From Phoronis ovalis (taxonomy: Eukaryota > Phoronida > Phoronidae), in contig JAOXYB010048114.1 in the NCBI GenBank assembly GCA_028565635.1, forward strand, positions 1 to 12,056: DNA of 12,056 bases, read 5' to 3'. Positions 9,672 through 12,056 of the stretch are shown here, piece after piece. Position 1 is the first letter of the stretch, and every line of letters starts with the position of its first letter. The notes under the pieces were generated by a model. That model did no database searches. It saw nothing but the letters and a program-made list of their open reading frames with translations, and was not told where the DNA came from. Position numbers and translations under genes: made by a program.

Positions 9672-10532
9672 GTAGTAATCCGTCAGTACGGTGACGTCAT
9701 TGGTGACTCCGCCAACAAATTCTCTGCTTCTGCCGGTCGAATTAGAAAAACATGTTGAGTTGACCTGCGTTTTTCCATTTGAAGGTCTTATTGCCTTTTT
9801 AGTTTACAACATGATACTTAATTATTATTGCCTGCAGTATCCACGCTTTCAAAACTAGAAAACTACCATGCAGCTAATTTTAACGAATCAAAGTTCATCT
9901 GTCTGTGTGTTTACACTACGTACAGTTGTTTTTGGCTGTCTTTTATTCCGTCATATTACACGACCACCAGTTCTTATTACAAAGTTCTTCTATTATCATT
10001 GGTACTAATTCTAAATGGCGCAGTGGCTTTGTTTTTCTTATATTTACCAACCGTTTACGCAATATTGTATGTTGACGAAGATCATATATGAAATTGAATC
10101 ATAGCAACTTTACTGGTTCTGTCGCCGTCATGAGTAACATGCAAACCATGAATGTTCAAGAGGCTACCAGTAGTTTTGATATTTCTAGGTCCCCAAGCCA
10201 TTTAAATGTACCAAGTACACTCCCGCATCCAAGCAACAAGGGCTCAAGTAGTGAGTATATGATGGACAATGCAAATACATTATTACCAAAAACTGATTGT
10301 TAAACTTTTTGATACCTGCGTTATTATTAACCTTCACATGTATTTTAATTCGTGTAAAATGTGAGTGGGTGATACAGTAAAATATTAATGCTGTTCGATA
10401 TAGATGTAGTGCTTAGAATTAAAAGTGACTGATTGTGTACTTATGTTAGCCGCCGTGTAACTTATTTTCCAAGGGCAGAGATTAAAAACATTTACTTATT
10501 TTTTTCTTGTGACGAACACGTGGCAACACAAT

Positions 10533-10538
10533 AATAAA
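10533..10538 (+). terminator. poly(A) signal AATAAA, possibly of the receptor
   Basis: AATAAA lies 230 bp after the receptor stop, followed about 15 bp later by a GT-rich stretch (TGTTTCGCGTGTG), the usual arrangement for cleavage and polyadenylation in animals. Confidence 0.45.
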
Positions 10539-11500
10539 ATTATTAAATGTTTCGCGTGTGCATTATTGTCATTTTATCCCTTTAAACAGGATACTACTAT
10601 CGATATCATTTCGATCATATCGCCAATATCTCCTAATTGTAGCAATTTATAAAACAATTTTACTCCTATATTATCACTCTATTGGCAACGATTATCGTCA
10701 TCCTGTTATTTTTGTTGTTACGCATACGTACGAGGTTGAAATGCTTTGCAGATGAGATCTTCTCTATTGTGTACGATACCCGGGGTACGATATAGAGTTT
10801 TATATATCCTAGCTTGATGGTAGTTTGCTTGTTTATTTGTCAAACATGTACTTCATAAACTAAAATAAATTTTAAAAACATTTCACCCCAATTCACAAAA
10901 AGGTGCTACATATCCAGACCAGGATTCTTTAGAAATCTGAAATGTAAACTTTGCTATTATAATATAAATTACTGAACAAAATAACTATGATTCTTGCTGT
11001 CTTCAACTAAAACACCGGTGGAATTTTCGAGGAAAACACTGCTTCAACCTTGGCAAATGAATCTCAATGCAGGAAATAGAGGCCGGGAACCAGTGGCCGG
11101 GAACCAGTGGGCCTACTACGAAAAACTTAATGTATTTCATTTCACAATTATTGCTTTTATGATGAATGTTATTAGATCAATCACATAAGTAGAAAATTCA
11201 CATTTTTGATTAAAAAATAACCTACTGTTTGAATTCAGTTAATAATACATTGTTTGAATTCAGTTAATTGTTACTAGTTACGGTACGTAATTTGCCTGCC
11301 TACGAAAGACATCTGAATTGTAGCTACGGCTGTTTTTAAAAGACATTTTTTCCGGAAAGAGATCATAATTAATTGAATAACACTTATTACTCTTTTCACA
11401 CTTGTTATGCACAACCTGTTTTATTTTCACGTTATCAAGAGAGTCTTCAAATATCTACATATATAACAATACTCCAAGCAGGGCATAAATTCCAATTGAA
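10539..11500. other. intergenic stretch, little structure
   Basis: I see no credible gene. Small repeats are GTACGATA twice around 10773-10793, a 14-bp tandem GGCCGGGAACCAGT in two copies near 11081-11108, and the 25-bp repeat listed separately. Short open frames here start at non-ATG codons and show no motif or codon pattern I can support. Confidence 0.5.
11226..11268. repeat. two-copy 25-bp tandem duplication
   Basis: TGTTTGAATTCAGTTAAT is present at 11226-11243 and exactly again at 11251-11268, separated by AATACAT. The lack of divergence indicates a recent local duplication. Confidence 0.9.
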
Positions 11501-11504
11501 ACGG

Positions 11505-11512
11505 TATATATG
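11505..11512 (+). promoter_or_regulatory. possible TATA box of the secreted-protein gene
   Basis: TATATATG lies about 140 bp before the ATG at 11654, a plausible distance if the 5' leader is about 110-120 nt. TATA-like strings are common in this AT-rich DNA, so support is weak. Confidence 0.25.
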
Positions 11513-11653
11513 TATTCGAAGGCTTATTTAACAGATTTCAACATCCTATCTACTGTACAATTATTGTATTTCTCAGAAATTATTCAGATTAATATATTGA
11601 ACGGCGCTTCCAGACTAAACTCGGTGTTGACTTCTAAACTAATAAGAGATACG

Positions 11654-11723
11654 ATGAAGGGAATATTGGTATTACTTATTTTAGGATGTCTTATGTTTCA
11701 ATTGTGTTCTTCTTCGTCAGCAG
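11654..11723 (+). CDS. signal-peptide first exon of a small secreted protein (partial)
   Basis: The ATG at 11654 has an A at position -3 and opens MKGILVLLILGCLMFQLC followed by a serine run and alanine: a short basic start, a hydrophobic core and a small-residue cleavage region near residue 23. Directly after it lies CAG|GTAATA, a good donor at 11724, giving a phase-1 exon of 70 coding bases. A first exon that holds just the signal peptide is common in animal genes for small secreted peptides. Reading through the donor gives a stop at 11753-11755 after ten more residues, so an unspliced product would be almost pure signal peptide. The frame is also open upstream to an ATG at 11510, but that part lacks any signal. 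No second exon is visible in the last 330 bases, so the mature product and its role are unknown. Confidence 0.55.
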
Positions 11724-11940
11724 GTAATATTTCTTCATGTGGCTTAAATAAATAGGATCTTGAGTATATAGTCATGCTCGTTAACAAAAGCGCGCGAAAA
11801 TGGTGTTTTCCGAGGACCAGGCTAGTAACAACCATTTAGTGAAGGAAAATCGATAATTTTGACCAAAAAGGCTATGGCTTTTATCCCTGATCTTTGCTAA
11901 CAAGTTCCTGTAGGTTGTATTTTTACACGACGAGTCTTAG

Positions 11941-12056
11941 GGGCCGGCCGTCCATTAATTATGTCAACAAAATAGGGGAGGAGGGGGTTTGAAGAAGTTT
12001 GACAATTGTTGACATGGGGGAGGGGGGGAGTTCAAGATAAATTGACGTCAACAATG
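11941..12056. repeat. G-rich two-copy repeat, probable edge of an interspersed element
   Basis: GGGGCCGGCCGTCC introduces two diverged copies of a unit of about 43 bp. Each has a G-run block (GGGGAGGAGGGGG at about 11975; GGGGGAGGGGGGGAG at about 12016), then TT(G/C)AAGA, then TTGAC. GTCAACAA flanks the pair at both sides. The abrupt change to G-rich, low-complexity sequence at a sharp boundary suggests the terminal part of a transposon or retroelement that continues beyond the window. I recall similar strings as frequent repeats in aquatic invertebrate genomes but cannot name the family. The guanine runs could form a G-quadruplex. Confidence 0.5.

Larger units (their letters stand above)
7146..10303 (+). 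pseudogene. metabotropic glutamate receptor-like class C GPCR, broken by frameshifts
   Basis: Class C GPCRs bind small ligands, mostly amino acids, in an extracellular Venus flytrap domain and signal through G proteins. The ATG at 7146 opens a signal peptide (hydrophobic residues 5-20), then the family motifs NLGGLFPV, VEAMVYTVDKVN, DIVGVVGP, FRIPEINYSST, RLVPPD, FNWTYISLIYAEGSYGE, WIGSDGWGARF and NPWFRQYWEHYFGC. The cysteine-rich domain spans about 8690-8860. Helices 1-4 run from about 8890 to 9265 (SSRELAYILLTGI, LLTRTNRIYRIF) and helices 5-7 from about 9775 to 10075 (IHAFKTRKLP, NFNESKF, VYTT, WLSFIP, YLPTVYAIL). A Ser/Thr-rich tail ends with TAA at 10301-10303. Length, about 917 codons, is normal. 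Lesions: +1 shifts near 7482-7499, 7890-7912, 9675-9681, 9816-9821 and 9868-9885; an opposite shift near 10080-10090; TAG at 8321-8323. One CRD cysteine is replaced (LCYWLC instead of a CC pair). The neighbouring spliced gene is intact, so decay is likelier than poor sequence, but read errors remain possible. Confidence 0.85.

Noticed and set aside
7485-10090. Programmed +1 frameshifting as in Euplotes (first open block ends AAA TAA)
   Set aside because: At the helix 4-5 and helix 5-6 breaks the family motifs require the shift well before the stop codons, so shifts at stops do not restore the protein; the introns and the neighbouring gene also show an animal genome with normal stops.
10558-10755. 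Open frame of 65 codons behind the receptor
   Set aside because: It starts with GTG, follows a likely poly(A) signal, has no motif and is probably chance.
10994-11188. Open frame of 64 codons with GNRGREPVAGNQW
   Set aside because: It starts with TTG and contains a 14-bp tandem duplication; faint word similarity to the receptor DNA (GAAAACACTG, CAGGAAATAGA) is in the wrong order and too short to support a duplicate.
1-12056. tRNA, rRNA or riboswitch genes
   Set aside because: No stretch with tRNA A- and B-box spacing plus a cloverleaf, and no rRNA-like conserved words, was found by eye.

Overview
The window looks like AT-rich nuclear DNA of an invertebrate animal. It has genes split by GT-AG introns, long non-coding stretches, a (TA)n microsatellite, a CpG-rich minisatellite and a large foldback repeat. 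A receptor related to metabotropic glutamate receptors, and a cysteine-rich ectodomain of a type I recall from mollusc (especially bivalve) predicted proteins, suggest a lophotrochozoan. That placement is an inference; no bacterial gene organisation (operons, Shine-Dalgarno sites) is seen.

Layout. 1-167: a short, relatively GC-rich stretch open on both strands, possibly a gene edge. 299-396: a candidate terminal exon (+) ending in a very basic tail. 397-2319: non-coding, with a 12-bp inverted repeat, a (TA)17 tract and a cluster of TGACCT motifs. 2320-5001: an intact five-exon gene (+) for a predicted type II membrane protein with a C-terminal eight-cysteine domain; all four introns keep the frame. 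5495-6188: a foldback element of about 694 bp with diverged long inverted arms, plus a third arm-like copy at 6323-6370. 6603-6768: seven copies of a 24-bp CpG-rich repeat. 7146-10303: a class C GPCR of the mGluR type (signal peptide, Venus flytrap domain, cysteine-rich domain, seven helices, tail), broken by about six frameshifts and one in-frame stop, with one candidate 406-bp intron. 11654-11723: a signal-peptide exon of a secreted protein whose later exons lie outside the window. 11941-12056: a G-rich repeat of about 43 bp in two copies, probably the edge of an interspersed element.

The genes do not form an obvious pathway. The most interesting objects are the decayed mGluR-like receptor, which keeps the residues that hold the amino-acid backbone but lacks the arginine that reads the glutamate side chain; the foldback element; the minisatellite with alternating unit types; and the cysteine-rich membrane protein gene with a possible alternative last exon.

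No homology search could be run. Family names rest on motifs read by eye, and splice sites were chosen by consensus and phase only.
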